A DNA stretch of 64,000 nt from Sphaerolaimus hirsutus. Its lineage: Eukaryota; Nematoda; Chromadorea; Monhysterida; Sphaerolaimidae. Positions within the stretch are counted from its first letter, which is position 1. The number at the start of each line of letters is the position of its first letter. The stretch spans positions 14,483,206 to 14,547,205 of the forward strand of contig OZ038453.1 of the NCBI GenBank assembly GCA_964036195.1, read 5' to 3'. The translations under genes were made by a program, and so were the position numbers. Under the pieces are notes generated by a model, which was given only the letters and a program-made list of their open reading frames with translations, did not search any database and had not been told where the DNA came from. This document shows, piece by piece, positions 10,798 to 21,743 of this stretch.

Positions 10798-10926
10798 ATT
10801 TTGGGCGTGTTTTCTGCAAGCTTCAGAGCAAAATCTCAATTCGCTGTCAGTGCATGTGGCGCAGGGCAGCCAGGCAGCTGACAGGCGATTCATACAACAG
10901 GCACAGAATGTCACTGGAATGTGTAC
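10798..10926 (-). CDS. SMYD4: SMYD4 exon 3: MYND zinc finger
   Basis: Encodes FCACCMNRLSAAWLPCATC and FCSEACRKHAQN. The C-x2-C ... C-x2-C ... FCS-x2-C pattern is a MYND finger inserted in SET, as in all SMYD proteins. Consensus donor AAT|GTGAGT. Confidence 0.9.
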
Positions 10927-11394
10927 CTGGGAATTATACCAGTTGGATTTAAATGCAGTGGATGGTAAAAACGTTTTTTTTTATGATCCCTTTTTTAAAC
11001 AACGTTTTTTTAAATTTAAAAAACGCTCAGGCTATTTCTAAAATACAGATAGTTACAGTACACACAGAATGTCATTGTTTTGATTTTCTTTTTGATGCAA
11101 ACACACCAGACTGATGAAAGGTCCAAAACTATCCGAGAAAACAGAACGTAATTCTACAAGTGGAAATGCAACATGAAAAGTGGTTGTATTATAAGTTGTA
11201 ATTGAACAAACAAGCAGACTCTCAAGTGTAACAAGTTGTCACTTTATCCGTTACTAATAGCTTCAGTTACCTACTTACTCTGTCACTTGTGCACTTGCAG
11301 CATCACCCCAGATAACTTTTTTTTCGAGTTCACAGATCAAAAATGCTGTTTTTCATCATAGTATAATCTGAATAGGTAAAATTAATTAGGTAAC

Positions 11395-11745
11395 CTTTTC
11401 ATCATTTGATCCCGTCGCCGACTGCAATAAAACGTGAGCAAATGGAGGCTCCCTGATTATCAAACTGCCTGCGGGGATTTTCTCCTTTGCAATCAAGCCA
11501 CGGCCAGATGTTTTCTTGAAACCAATTTTCAAGATTGGAGAAATGTTCTGCCCATTTTCTGATGAATTCTCGGGGGATAGGGTCTCATCATTGTCTGGTA
11601 AGCTGCCATTGCTTTGGATCCTTTTAAATAGCTCCATGGAACCTTTTTTATTTTGGTCGGGTAGTTTCTTCAGTTGGCTCTCTGCCAAGTTTTGCATTTT
11701 CACCAGTTGCTCCTTAAATTGCACTGGGATCAATCCCACACAATC
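11395..11745 (-). CDS. SMYD4: SMYD4 exon 2: linker and first part of SET
   Basis: Encodes a basic/acidic linker, then SGRGLIAKEKIPAGSLIIRE and PPFAHVL, the N-terminal SET motif G-R-G-L. Acceptor TCTGTGATAG, donor AAG|GTTACC. Confidence 0.87.
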
Positions 11746-11826
11746 CTATCACAGAAAAATGAAATTATAGACACTATGTATCAAAGAAATTTGAAAAGTC
11801 ATGTGTAAAAAACTTTGATTACCAAC

Positions 11827-12078
11827 TTCAATCAATTCAATGCATCTTTTGCAATCAGTAATGACTGCCTCATAATCACCCAGTTCACAATTCACCGCTG
11901 CTCTGTTATGCACACTGAGGCAAAAATCCACACTTTGGCACTGTGCCAAAATTATCGCCTGGTTATACTGTTCTAAAGCTGCGAGGAAATCCTTCTGCTG
12001 GAATAATTCATTTCCATTTAAACGACACGTTACCGACGTGCTCGTGCACTTGGAATTTGTGCCGTAATTTTGAGACAT
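11827..12078 (-). CDS. SMYD4: SMYD4 exon 1: start codon and TPR
   Basis: ATG at 12078. After a Ser/Thr-rich start it encodes a TPR pair: GNELFQQKDFLAALEQYNQA, then HNRAAVNCELGDYEAVITDC. The donor is ambiguous: GAA|GTTGGT keeps frame with exon 2, while the stronger-looking G|GTAATC four bases on does not. Confidence 0.8.
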
Positions 12079-12314
12079 AGTAAGTGAGAATGTCAGATTC
12101 ACAAAATTTCGTCGGATGTCTTCGACGTAATATACCTAAATTAACTTCTTACGCAAATATAGGATTTAATTATGTGTTAATGAATATAAATATATTTCCT
12201 GAAATATGTAAATATGTAAATAGATGTGAATGCGTCAAAATAGAACTACTGAATTGTTAATGAAAAGTGTGGAAGTCGTACAAATAAGATGTGAAAAAAA
12301 AACATTACGCTTCC

Positions 12315-12512
12315 TGCCACTCAAAGATCCTGTAAAATGTCAAATGTCGTGCAAAGTGTCAAAAATCATGTAAAATGTCCTGTAAAATGTCAAACGACCG
12401 GTAAGAAAAAAGAAACTTTGACATTTCCCAGGGCATTGTACATGACGTTTAATACTACATGACATTTGACATTTTACAAGGTGTTTTACGGGGCCTAGGA
12501 GTGGTTTCTGCT
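12315..12512 (-). mobile_element. Introner-like family copy, upstream of SMYD4
   Basis: Degenerate copy with TIRs CCACTCAAAGATCCTGTAAA and a matching inverted end at GGCCTAGGAGTGG. It lies in intergenic/intronic DNA, not between coding segments, so it has no splicing role I can see. Confidence 0.7.
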
Positions 12513-13062
12513 TAAAGCTGCAATACAAACTAAAATACAATGAAACACTACCAAATGGCAATGGAAAATGCGCAAAAGAAAATGTGTACATTAAACAGCC
12601 TAAAGCGAAGAAAGCCAGCTGCTAACACGGCGCAGTGCAACTATTATTGATTTGTGTATAGGATGGAATGTATAAATAAGTTGAATTGAAATGCAGAGAA
12701 TGAATAGAATCTCGAATAGATGAATAAAGAGGGAAGATTGGGGTGTGAATAAAATTTCAATGGATACAAACTGAGAGGGCTGCATTCTTTGCACAGAATG
12801 CTACCGTATTTTGATGAATAAAGTCATCTGAATATTGTGCACTGTGTAATGTCAAAGAGTAACTCAGGTATTTCGAGAAAAAATATTGCATTTATAGTTC
12901 GGTCATTATTCAGAATAGATAAGTGTGAAATTCAAAGTGCATAGTATCCAATCCGTAAAGTTAAATACATTCATCTGTTTGCATCCATTGTGATTTTGTG
13001 GCGGTATTGTGTAAACGCTAAATCGAAAAATCTAAATAAAGAAAAATTCAACAAAATGAAAC
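12513..13062. other. Cubilin intron upstream of SMYD4
   Basis: AT-rich, no coding or repeat recognised. The SMYD4 promoter should lie in 12079-13062 but no motif is distinctive. Confidence 0.5.
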
Positions 13063-13365
13063 CAACCAAATTTCAATGAGCAGTTGGTTGCAGGGAGGCA
13101 ATTTTTCAGACAGATTAAATTTAATTTTGCCCCCTTCCCCAGATTTCAACACGAGCGTCAGTGTGAAATTATCACATCCACTGTCCATCAAAATGACAGC
13201 GATGTCGATAAAGCCAGAATCTTGAATCAGTAGCTGAGTGCATTCGTTGTCCTTCTCAACCGTTTCTACTGCGGAAATTTGAGCTTCAAAGCCAAAACCA
13301 CGATCTACTATTAAATTCTCGTGAAATCTCAGCGTGAAATGTAGTTGACGATTGAAGCGCACCGG
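13063..13365 (-). CDS. CUBN: Cubilin-like exon 25: end of CUB6, start of CUB7
   Basis: Starts directly after the element's GCAG with PVRFNRQLHFTLRFHENL and GFGFEAQIS, finishing CUB6. Continues with ECTQLLIQDSGFIDIAVILM and LPPCNQLLIEIWL of CUB7. Donor TTG|GTTTCA gives phase 0, matching exon 26 5.6 kb away. Confidence 0.85.
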
Positions 13366-13545
13366 CTGCGGGCAGTCCCGGACCCTGTAAAATGTCAAAT
13401 GTCATGCAGGGTGACAAAGGCCATGTAAAATGCTGTGTAAACAGGCAACTCGGTTGCCATTTTACCGGGAATTTTACATGACTTTTGACACTTTGCATGA
13501 CATTTGCCATGTTACAGGGCATTTTACAGGGTCTGGGACTGGCAC
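13366..13545 (-). mobile_element. Introner-like element copy 2, exactly one cubilin intron
   Basis: 180-bp foldback. On the minus strand it starts GTGCCAGTCCCAGACCCTG and ends CCGGGACTGCCCGCAG. It separates FCEDDRTMIGQ from PVRFNRQLHF, which together form a continuous CUB ending. CAG precedes it and forms its last three bases. Confidence 0.85.
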
Positions 13546-13579
13546 CTGGCCAATCATAGTCCTGTCATCCTCGCAAAAG
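13546..13579 (-). CDS. CUBN: Cubilin-like exon 24: 34-base microexon, CUB6
   Basis: Encodes FCEDDRTMIGQ. It is this short because an introner-like element (13366-13545) splits what would otherwise be a 337-base exon. Acceptor AAATCTCAG; donor GGCCAG|GTGCCAG is the element's first bases. Confidence 0.8.
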
Positions 13580-13657
13580 CTGAGATTTTTAGATTTTACT
13601 CAAAAAAATGTGAGCAATTAAAAAAGAATAATGTCAGTGTGTGCAATTTGTGCCAAC

Positions 13658-13760
13658 CTTCCAATTAAGTGATCGACGCCGGGTGCAGTAATTTCATAAA
13701 TTTTAAGATCTACCGTGGAACATAACACTGGTACAGATACTTTAGGATGCATTACGTTGC
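13658..13760 (-). CDS. CUBN: Cubilin-like exon 23: CUB6
   Basis: Encodes VPVLCSTVDLKIYEITAPGV and DHLIG. Acceptor CCCGACAG, donor AAG|GTTGGC. Confidence 0.82.
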
Positions 13761-13827
13761 CTGTCGGGTAGGATAAACATAATTAGAAACATTATGGATG
13801 AAGCATAATGTGTAGGAAAAGAGTAGC

Positions 13828-14762
13828 TTATTTCCTCGAAATTACCCCAGGGGGTTTATTTGTTTCAGAGTGGAAACTTTGAGGGGGGGGGGGGGGTATT
13901 TCGAGGGGGGGGGGCTTATTCGAGGGGGAGGGGCGTTATTTTTTCGTCAGAAATTTTCATGAAATTCATAGTAAAGAGTACGCTTTTTTATACCCAAAAC
14001 CCGTAATCAACGTGTCCGAGTAATAGTATATTTGGACATATCAACATCCATCGCTACACAAACTAGTGTATATGTGTAGCATAGTTGTTAAAACGTATTT
14101 ACTTTTACTCGATAAATACGTATACTCGAGTACAGAGTAAATACGTTTACGTTTCCTCCGAAAAAAGTTCTGTTACTCGCTTTTACGTATACTTTTTGAA
14201 AGTACTCGAGTACAGAAAACGTATTTTAGAAGGTATATAGGTTTTCAAAGGCATAGAAGGGAAAAACGGAGAAAATTAGCTAAAAATACATGAAACTAAT
14301 TGAAAATGGGTATAGAACCAAAAATAAAGTAAAAAATTGCGTAAAAAGGCAAAAAGTTATGAAAATAGCTAATTTTGAGTGACATTTCTCAAACATTTTG
14401 GCGACATTTCTCAAAAGTACTCACGCTTACGTTTTCTGCGGGGCAAAGTACATTTACTCACGTTTACTCACGAGTAAAAGTAAAAAAATTCACTTTACGT
14501 TTTCTGTACTCAAGGGGTGAGTAAAAAATAAATACTTTACATTTACGTATACTTTGAAAAAAGTTCGGTACTTTTAACAACTCTGATGTGTACCTGCGAT
14601 GCAAACTGTGACCAATATATACACAATGTACATTGCATACATGATGTACATGATTCCAGATAGGGGGTATTTCGAGGGGGGTTATTTTTTCCCCAGCTCA
14701 AAAACACGTGGGGGTATGGCGAGGGGGGTTAATTCAAGGAGGGCTATTTCGAGGAAATGCGG
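13828..14762. mobile_element. TA-MITE, G-run family, split by a hAT-like MITE
   Basis: Left tip CTTATTTCCTCGAAATTACC, right tip TTTCGAGGAAATGCGG. The hAT-like MITE at 14080-14585 is inserted in its core. Confidence 0.72.
14080..14585. mobile_element. hAT-like MITE (CAGAGTTG family)
   Basis: Ends CATAGTTGTTAAAACG and CTTTTAACAACTCTG; flanked by ATGTGTAG/ATGTGTAC, an 8-bp TSD with one mismatch. Rich in ACTTTTACTC/GAGTAAAAGT words. It sits inside a TA-MITE copy. Confidence 0.78.
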
Positions 14763-15013
14763 TAATAGGAATTCCTGCTTTTTAGGTAGTATAGAACCGG
14801 GTTCACCCGCAGCTTTATTACCGCCTTATTTCGTTTGCATTCCACAAAAATGGTAAAAAATCGCATTTTTTGTCATCACAAAAAAACGTGTAAACGGGGC
14901 CTTAGGTGTCGAGTGCCTTAGTTTCTAGCTACCTAATCGTAATTATTTGGGGGAATAGTTGCGCATGGCAACACTAGCCAAAAGAAAAAAACATAGCAAC
15001 ATCCAAATCTCAC

Positions 15014-15223
15014 TGAAACTTGGAATGTGGTAGCGCTCAAACGTGAGCAACATGTCCCAATTTCGATGATCAGCATTGTAGACATTAAAATGACACTCAA
15101 ACTGAAAACTGCTCCTTGTGGTATCTAATTCGTTGAGCTTTGGCAGATCCAAATGTGACAATTGCAATATTGTTGACCTTAAGTCATTGCTTTCTGGGTA
15201 CATGTAGACAGTTTTGTTGCAAC
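15014..15223 (-). CDS. CUBN: Cubilin-like exon 22: start of CUB6
   Basis: Begins GCNKTVYMYPESND and contains FECHFNVYNADHRNWDMLL. Acceptor AAACTCTCAG, donor TTTCA|GTGAGA. In frame with exons 21 and 23. Confidence 0.82.
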
Positions 15224-15564
15224 CTGAGAGTTTAAAAGTTTTATCTCAGGTATTTTTCAGTTAGATACATTTTCGCAAATGAGAACTTTACATACACATA
15301 CATTTACTTACTTTACATACTTTTACATTTCTTTCACATTGAGTACAAACAAAAATTTTACTTTACATTTTAGTTACTCTGGCAGTGAGTAATTTGAAAA
15401 TACTTTACTACACAAGTTCAGCACCGTTAACCATAATTTTACTTATATTTATAGTCAGCAGGCATAACGCCGCCATACAAACATTTGCGCCAATCTCTCC
15501 AGTGTAGAGTGCATGACGTCATTATTGCGTCGCAATATTTTAAGGATTGGAACAGGGGTCAGAA

Positions 15565-15990
15565 GAATAAATTCCAATGCAGAACACATTTCTGTCGCGC
15601 AGTTTTAAAAACGAGTACTGCAGAACACACGTTTTGTCGCGATGATTTTGATTGGTTTTAGTGGATTGGAAGTGGTCGGAACGTGTTCCAATTCACAAGA
15701 AACTTGTGTTGCACAGTTTTTGCATGACACAAGTTTGTAGCGCAGGTAGTGATGGAATGGTGCCAGCGCTATGGTACCATTCCAGCACTAAGGCACCATG
15801 CCATCACTACCTGCGCTACAAACATGTGTCATGCAAAAACTGTGCAACACAAGTTTCTTGTAAATTGGAACATGTTCTGACCAGTTCCAATCCACTAAAA
15901 CCAATAAAAATCTTTGCGACAAAACATGTGTTGTGCAGTATGCGTTTTTAAAACTGCGCAACAGAAATGTGTTCTGCGTTGGAATTTACC
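15565..15990. repeat. About 420-bp palindrome
   Basis: The left arm starts AATTCCAATGCAGAACACAT, the right arm ends ATGTGTTCTGCGTTGGAATT. The centre is GGTGCCAGCGCTATGGTACC with its complement. A foldback MITE by structure; no clear TSD. Confidence 0.75.
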
Positions 15991-16799
15991 CTGAGCCTTG
16001 GAACAGATCGGGTCACGTATTAGAACTTGGCCCTCATCCCACTTACCAGTTGTGTATTATATGAATGTTAGTTGCGTATTATACAAATGAGAGTGAAAAC
16101 TCAAAGTTAGCAAAAAATCGTGAAAATTTGCTCCACTTTGCCAATTTCCACCTTCATAATCTCTATTTTCATTTATATACATCGTTATATAGCTAGTGTT
16201 AGCCTATTTTATTCATATTTATATTGGGTTTTGAAATTTTGGCTGGCTGCCAAGTCCTTATACGCTACTCTTCCATTGGAACGGAGCCAACAAATGGAAA
16301 AATAAAATAAAAACAAAGCAGTTTTAATGGTAAAATATGTTCGCTTGCAGCCAGCAATGTTGAAAATGTAGATAAATAAGGTGTGGCACGCACAGATGCG
16401 GTGAAATGTCCGTTTTTCTTTTAATATGGTATACTCCAGTCACTTTACACCTTGCACGCGTGGTTCCCGCTGGAAGCTGTTTTAGGCATGCGATTTTCAC
16501 AAAAAGTTGGAAAAAATCATCTCTGTTATAGGCTATATGTTAACTTATTCACAACAAAGATTTTTTCATATTTTCTACAATACTCACATGCTTTTATCAT
16601 CACTGGCATGCTTCCAACGTGAGACATAGGTAAGTGAGTGCGAGGGCAGAGTATCATGTCCGCCGAGTATATTTTCTTTTTCAATTCCGAGCGTCCGGGT
16701 GGAACACAAGTTTCGTGTTCACTCTATTCATGATCGAATTCTAACTCTCCGATTTTGTAGGATGAAATGTCCGCCGACTATACCGATATTTACACTTAC
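15991..16799. other. Cubilin intron
   Basis: Unique-looking AT-rich sequence. ATGTCCGCCGA occurs at 16657 and 16767 (direct repeat). No gene. Confidence 0.5.
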
Positions 16800-17022
16800 C
16801 CCTATATTCTGTTTTATACTGGACTGAAAATCCTTTGTTATAGTGCGAACCATCAGTAACAAATTTGATGTCCAGTTCATTTCCGACAGCCTTTATTGGC
16901 ACGATAGAATGAGCAGAATTGCCACCATTCGCTGATAATCCTTTTCCGTGCGAAAATGGCCATACAGTGTGCAGGTGGCAGTTTTCGTTAGAACGGATTG
17001 TCTGGCCGATTGAGTTGGTAAA
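16800..17022 (-). CDS. CUBN: Cubilin-like exon 21: end of CUB5
   Basis: Encodes FTNSIGQTIRSNENC, then VGNELDIKFVTDGSHYNKGF, the classic CUB C-terminal half. Acceptor TTCTTGCAG, donor G|GTAAGTG. The 4 kb intron before it is almost entirely repeats. Confidence 0.87.
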
Positions 17023-17048
17023 CTGCAAGAATAAAGGTGGGTTAAGAG

Positions 17049-18787
17049 CAGAGTTGCTAAAAGTACCAAACTACCCATTTTCGACTAGTTTCCCATATTT
17101 TTTGCATATATTCACCCTTTTTCCCTTCTATGCCTTTAAAAATCTACCTAAATAAAAGATGATCTAAAATACGTTTTCTGTACTCGAGTACATTAAAAAA
17201 TTATTCGTAAACGCGAGTACTGGAACTTTTTTCAGAAGAAACGTAAGCGTTTTTACTCTGTACTGTATACGTATTTATTGAGTAAAAGTAAACACCTTCC
17301 CGATCAAGTCCGGCCGCCTATTTGTTTTTTCACTTCGCAGGCCATATCTCCAGTTGTGGGAGGGGTGGAAAACTAAAACTTGGGTGGTATATAGGCGCAA
17401 CCCCCCACTATCCCGCATGAATAAATGGGGCAGCGGCGACTCACTATAGAGGGGGTCGCCATATACGTGAAAAAAATTTGCAGCGTTTTCACTGTCCCGC
17501 ACAGGTCCGGCCCCCTGTTGATTTCTTACACTGCGGGTCCCGTATCTCCACCTGTGGGAGGGGTATAACACTACAATTTTGGGGATGTGTCGCCAACACC
17601 CCTCCCCTACTATACATTGGCCAGGCAGTCTTTAGCAACTCACCACAGTGCGGGGTGCAAAGTTCAAAATTTATTAAAATGTTACTGTCCCACACAAGTC
17701 CAGCATCCAATTGAATTTCAAAAAATGAACACTTGTGTTGTTTTAACACTAATGTGGTTGACAATGTGAAATAAGCATGAAATATCCTCTAAAAAATATC
17801 TTATCCGACCTAAAACTGCCCACCACACAAACCCCTCCCCCCAAGTGGGTGACAAAAAAATTACTTTTTACAACTTTTTCATTAGACACTTGAACTGCTG
17901 GTTTACAATGATTTATAGAGGAGGGTTAAAGGTATCAAATTGTGTAAAAAACCTTACCTCAAAAATGCCTTCATAAGAAAATTTGCTGGGGGTGAATTTC
18001 AAATTGTAAAAATGACATCATTGCAGGAACAAAAAAAGGCAAAATTTACAATTTTAAATTTCCCCCCAGCAAATTTTCTTATGAAGGCATTTTTGAGGTA
18101 AGGTGTTTTACACAATTTGATACCTTTAACCCTCCTCTATAAATCATTGTAAACCAGCAGTTCAAGTGTCTAATGAAAAAGTTGTAAAAAGTGATTTTTT
18201 TGTCACCCACTTGGGGGGAGGGGTTTGTGTGGTGGGCAGTTTTAGGTCAGATAAGATATTTTTTAGAGGATATTTCATGCTTATTTCACATTGTCAACCA
18301 CATTAGTGTTAAAACAACACAAAAGTGTTCATTTTTTGAAATTCAATTGGATGCTGGACTTGTGTGGGACAGTAACATTTTAATAAATTTTGAACTTTGC
18401 ACCAAACACTGTGGTGAGTTGCTAAAAACCGCCTGGCCAGTGTATAGAAGGGGAGGGGTGTTGGCGACACATCGTAGAAAAATTGTAGATTTACACCCCT
18501 CCCACAGGTGGAGGTACGGCACCCGCAGTGAAAGAAATCAGTGGGGGCCGGACCTGTGTGGGACACTAAAAAAGCAGCAAAATTAGTTTGCACTCGGCGA
18601 CCCACCCTGTAGAGGGTCGCCGCGACCCCTTCAATTCATGCGAAGTAGAGGGGGGTTGCGCCAATATCTACCCCAAGTTTTAGCTTCTGGCGCGTCCTAG
18701 AACTGTAGATAGGACGGCAGAAGTAAAATAAAAAATTGGGGGCCGGACTTGATCGGGAAGGTGTTTAAATACGTTTTAACAACTATG
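17049..18787. mobile_element. hAT-like MITE (CAGAGTTG family) hosting a long palindrome
   Basis: Starts CAGAGTTGCTAAAAG, ends TTTTAACAACTATG, with perfect 8-bp TSD GTTAAGAG (17041-17048, 18788-18795). The 1.47 kb palindrome at 17292-18765 is inserted near its right end. Confidence 0.83.
17292..18765. repeat. 1.47 kb foldback palindrome
   Basis: Two arms of about 700 bp are inverted copies: CACCTTCCCGATCAAGTCCG at the left, CGGACTTGATCGGGAAGGTG at the right, with a spacer near 18020-18040. Probable target duplication TAAA. The apparent open frames on both strands are mirror copies and not genes. The arms differ at a few percent of sites. Confidence 0.85.
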
Positions 18788-19028
18788 GTTAAGAGTGTAA
18801 CGACAAAAAAAAAGTAAAGCGACAAATTCAGTGTCGACAAAAAAACAAATTAGCTTATTAGAGAAACACTTAAACAAAAACGCTTAGACTCCCAAATTGC
18901 GTATCACTTGTTCACTTGCGACAGGGATACCTTTTAGTGGTTAATTTGAGGTAAGTTGGTGAGTTGAATCGGACCGCTAAGAAGTAGGATATCAGGGCAA
19001 TTGAATTTCACGCAGTGTGAAGTGAATA

Positions 19029-19345
19029 CCGTATTTCCTCGAATTACCCCCGGTGGGTTTATTTTTTCAGAGTGGAAATTTTGAGGGGGTTAAACGAGGG
19101 GGAGTATTTCGAGAGAGGTTTTATTATTTCGGCAGAAATTTCGGCAGAAATCCCAGTACTAAATTGTCGCTTGAAACGTATGCGGACGTCGCAAAATGCA
19201 ACAGAAACGGCCTTGTACAAGACTTTATAGACTTGTAGACTGTATATGTATACACTGCTCTAACATAATGTATAAACAGTAACAATAATGGAAAAACAGA
19301 AGAGCCATGTATACCTACACTGTACAAAACTGTATCAATTTGCAA
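19029..19345. mobile_element. TA-MITE, G-run family, left part
   Basis: CCGTATTTCCTCGAATTACC start and core; the matching right part is at 20877-21050 (ends AGGAAATACGG). Insertions including the GCGCC element lie between. Confidence 0.65.
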
Positions 19346-19547
19346 GGGTTTTTACAATTCTGACGTTATTAGTGTGCGACACAACAACGCGCGATGTTGA
19401 TGATGCTTTTCTGGTAATGATGGAGTGATGGAAAGTGAAAAAGGATGATAAATGTGACTCTTGGAAAGGTCTGATGAGTAGTAAAATGACTCTGGAACTC
19501 TGGAATAGCAAGAGGAAAATTCTGCAGGGAAATTGGATCTTTGTGAC

Positions 19548-20486
19548 TAGTGATGGAAAAGCGCCATGGCGCTGGCGCTTGGCGCTAGCGCCAAAGCAAA
19601 AAGCGCCATGGCGCTTTTGGCGCTTGGCGCTAAAACGCTCTGGCGCCATTGGCGCTTGGCGCTGCAATCCTATAAAGCGCCATGGCGCTTTTGGCGCTTG
19701 GCGCTATAATGGACTGGCGCCATTGGCGCTTGGCGCTAGCATTTTAAAAAGCGCCAAAAAAGCGCCACACCATTTGCATATTTTTCAGGGGATTTACCAA
19801 ATATGCCACCAAAAATAAGAGATAACTATTGTTCAGTGATTCGTCCAAATGTTTTTCGTGTCCAGATGCCTGTAAACACAGTACCTAAATATTTATATCA
19901 ATGATTGCATATTTTCACCCGTTTTTCAACAGTCAGCTGCTGTATAGCTTTTTGTCCAATAAAATGAAAATATGTAACATGTCACGCTTTACAAGGAATC
20001 TTGCATACCATTCACACTACACCAAATGTCAACTGGTCCGAACCAATGTAAATTAAGCTTGAGGAGGAGTTGACAAATGATGTTCAAATGCAACAGTATT
20101 GATTGCAACCTTTAGCATTCCAAAAATCTCTGGGAGATTTATATTTTAAAAATATAATTAAATATAAAAAATCTCTTATTTAATTATATAAGACGTTGTA
20201 AAGACATAAAAGTGTAATACATAATACATGTACCTATTTATATACATACATGGCTAGTTAGGTAGTAATATGTTCGAAAAATGTTGGCGCTGGCGCTATT
20301 GGCGCTTGGCGCCATTGCCTCTGGCGCCATTGGCGCTTGGCGCTATGGTCTGAAAAAGCGCCATGGCGCTTTTGGCGCTTGGCGCTAAAATCGTCTGGCG
20401 CCATTGGCGCTTGGCGCTGGATCCTGAAAAGCGCCATGGCGCTTTTGGCGCTTGGCGCCGAAACTGTGGCGCTTTTTCCATCACTA
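19548..20486. mobile_element. hAT-like element built of GCGCC/GGCGC repeats
   Basis: Ends TAGTGATGGAAAAGCGCC and GGCGCTTTTTCCATCACTA, TSD TTTGTGAC (19540-19547, 20487-20494). Each terminal 200 bp is a dense array of AAGCGCCATGGCGCTTTTGG-type palindromes; the middle is ordinary AT-rich DNA. Related decayed repeats are at 30449-30597, 32430-32505 and 39085-39205. Confidence 0.82.
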
Positions 20487-20876
20487 TTTGTGACTAATTA
20501 GACTTTCTAATGATGATTATGATTTTCACTTAACATCAGAATATAGCCTGTTGATTTTCCTTTTTTATCTACGTTTTTTGCTCAAACACTGTCAATTGTT
20601 TTTAAGCGTGGACAAACCCGGGTCGTGGGGTGCTAGAGTGTTTTGTTTTTCAGTGTTCTTGGCAATGTTGTCTGCCGCTCACTCTATAGTAAGGTAGTAA
20701 GTAGATTAGGTGTTTTCTCTATATTTTGTCTCGCCAACTGTGTTTACAACGCGCACCAAAACTCACCTATTAGGACCGCAAATAGGAATAGTCGATGGGT
20801 ATGAATTGTGTATTTTACTTGCATTTGGCTTTTGTGGTCTGAGTCAAGCAAACCTATTTGATTTGATTTGATAATA

Positions 20877-21050
20877 CAGTCATTGTTTTCACGTGTGTTC
20901 TGCATTCCCCAGATGACAAACCGCAGCTTTTGTTATTTACGTTCCCTATACACTCAATTTTTTTTGGGGGGGGGGGGGATTTCGAGGGGGGGTGGGGTAA
21001 TAAATTTATAGTGCCCATTTTGAGGGGGGGGGGGTATTTCGAGGAAATAC
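20877..21050. mobile_element. TA-MITE, G-run family, right part
   Basis: Contains CACGTGTGTTCTGCATTCCC of the core, G-run arrays and the tip TTTCGAGGAAATACGG followed by TA. Confidence 0.65.
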
Positions 21051-21068
21051 GGTACCTATTGTACTAAC

Positions 21069-21343
21069 CTCAACATAATTCAGAGTGCAGTGCCTTTTTC
21101 TCTGTTCCAAACTCATCTCTTTCGCAAATTCCGGCGCCAACAAACTGAGATAATTCAACCTGACTTCAGTTTCATCTTTATCTGAATCTGTAGCGACACG
21201 AATTTTGTAGACACACTCCGTCTGGCCGCTGAATAAGTTTGTATTCACGGAAATTATGTCGCTGCGCTGGCTATAGGTATGCCTGCATGCTGTGAGCAAA
21301 AAGATTTTGAATTTTTTTGATGTTTGATCGTATTCGTGTGTAT
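21069..21343 (-). CDS. CUBN: Cubilin-like exon 20: CUB5
   Basis: Encodes ACRHTYSQRSDIISVN, then ECVYKIRVATDSDKDETEV and HCTLNYVE. Acceptor GTAATCTCAG, donor GAG|GTTAGT. Long linker before the first cysteine. Confidence 0.84.
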
Positions 21344-21376
21344 CTGAGATTACCAATGTCCAATTTATAAAGAATA

Positions 21377-21489
21377 CCGTATTTGCTTGAATAATCCCCC
21401 TGGAGGATTATTATTTCGTCAGACATTTTTGAGGGGGAACTATTCGAGGGGGGGAATTATTCAAGGGGGAACTATTCAAGCAAATACGG
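21377..21489. mobile_element. Short TA-MITE (CCGTATTTGCTTGAA subfamily)
   Basis: 113 bp, tips CCGTATTTGCTTGAATAATC and TTCAAGCAAATACGG flanked by TA. A compact variant lacking the core. Confidence 0.8.
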
Positions 21490-21743
21490 TAAGTACAGTA
21501 TTACCTCGAATTACTGCCCTCGAAATACCCCCAGGTCTGAGAGAGCTAGGGAAAAAATATCCCAAGTCCCCCCCCCCCCTCGAAATACCCCCACTAAACT
21601 CGAACATGTACACGACAAATACCCCAGTGTGTGATCTGTATAATGCAGAACACACGTAAAACTAATGAATGAGTGACGGGCAGGGTTTATGCGTATATAC
21701 AGTTACAATTTATGTTCACAAGCACATATGTCTCTGTGATTGG

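Larger units (their letters stand above)
7806..12078 (-). other. SMYD4: SMYD4-like SET/MYND gene, complete, eight exons, nested in a cubilin intron
   Basis: Eight exons totalling 2208 bases (735 codons plus stop) give TPR, split SET domain, MYND zinc finger, SET core with NHSCEPN, cysteine-rich post-SET and a helical C-terminal region. This is the SMYD4 layout; human SMYD4 is about 800 residues. SMYD proteins are putative lysine methyltransferases, SMYD4 being little studied. All seven junctions keep frame. An AATAAA lies downstream at 7734-7739. It lies on the same strand as the surrounding cubilin-like gene, within the intron that splits CUB7. One of its introns is an introner-like element. 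Confidence 0.85.

Noticed and set aside
17275-18605. Matching 90-130 codon open frames on both strands
   Set aside because: Mirror images from the two arms of one palindrome; no domain and arms differ without codon bias.
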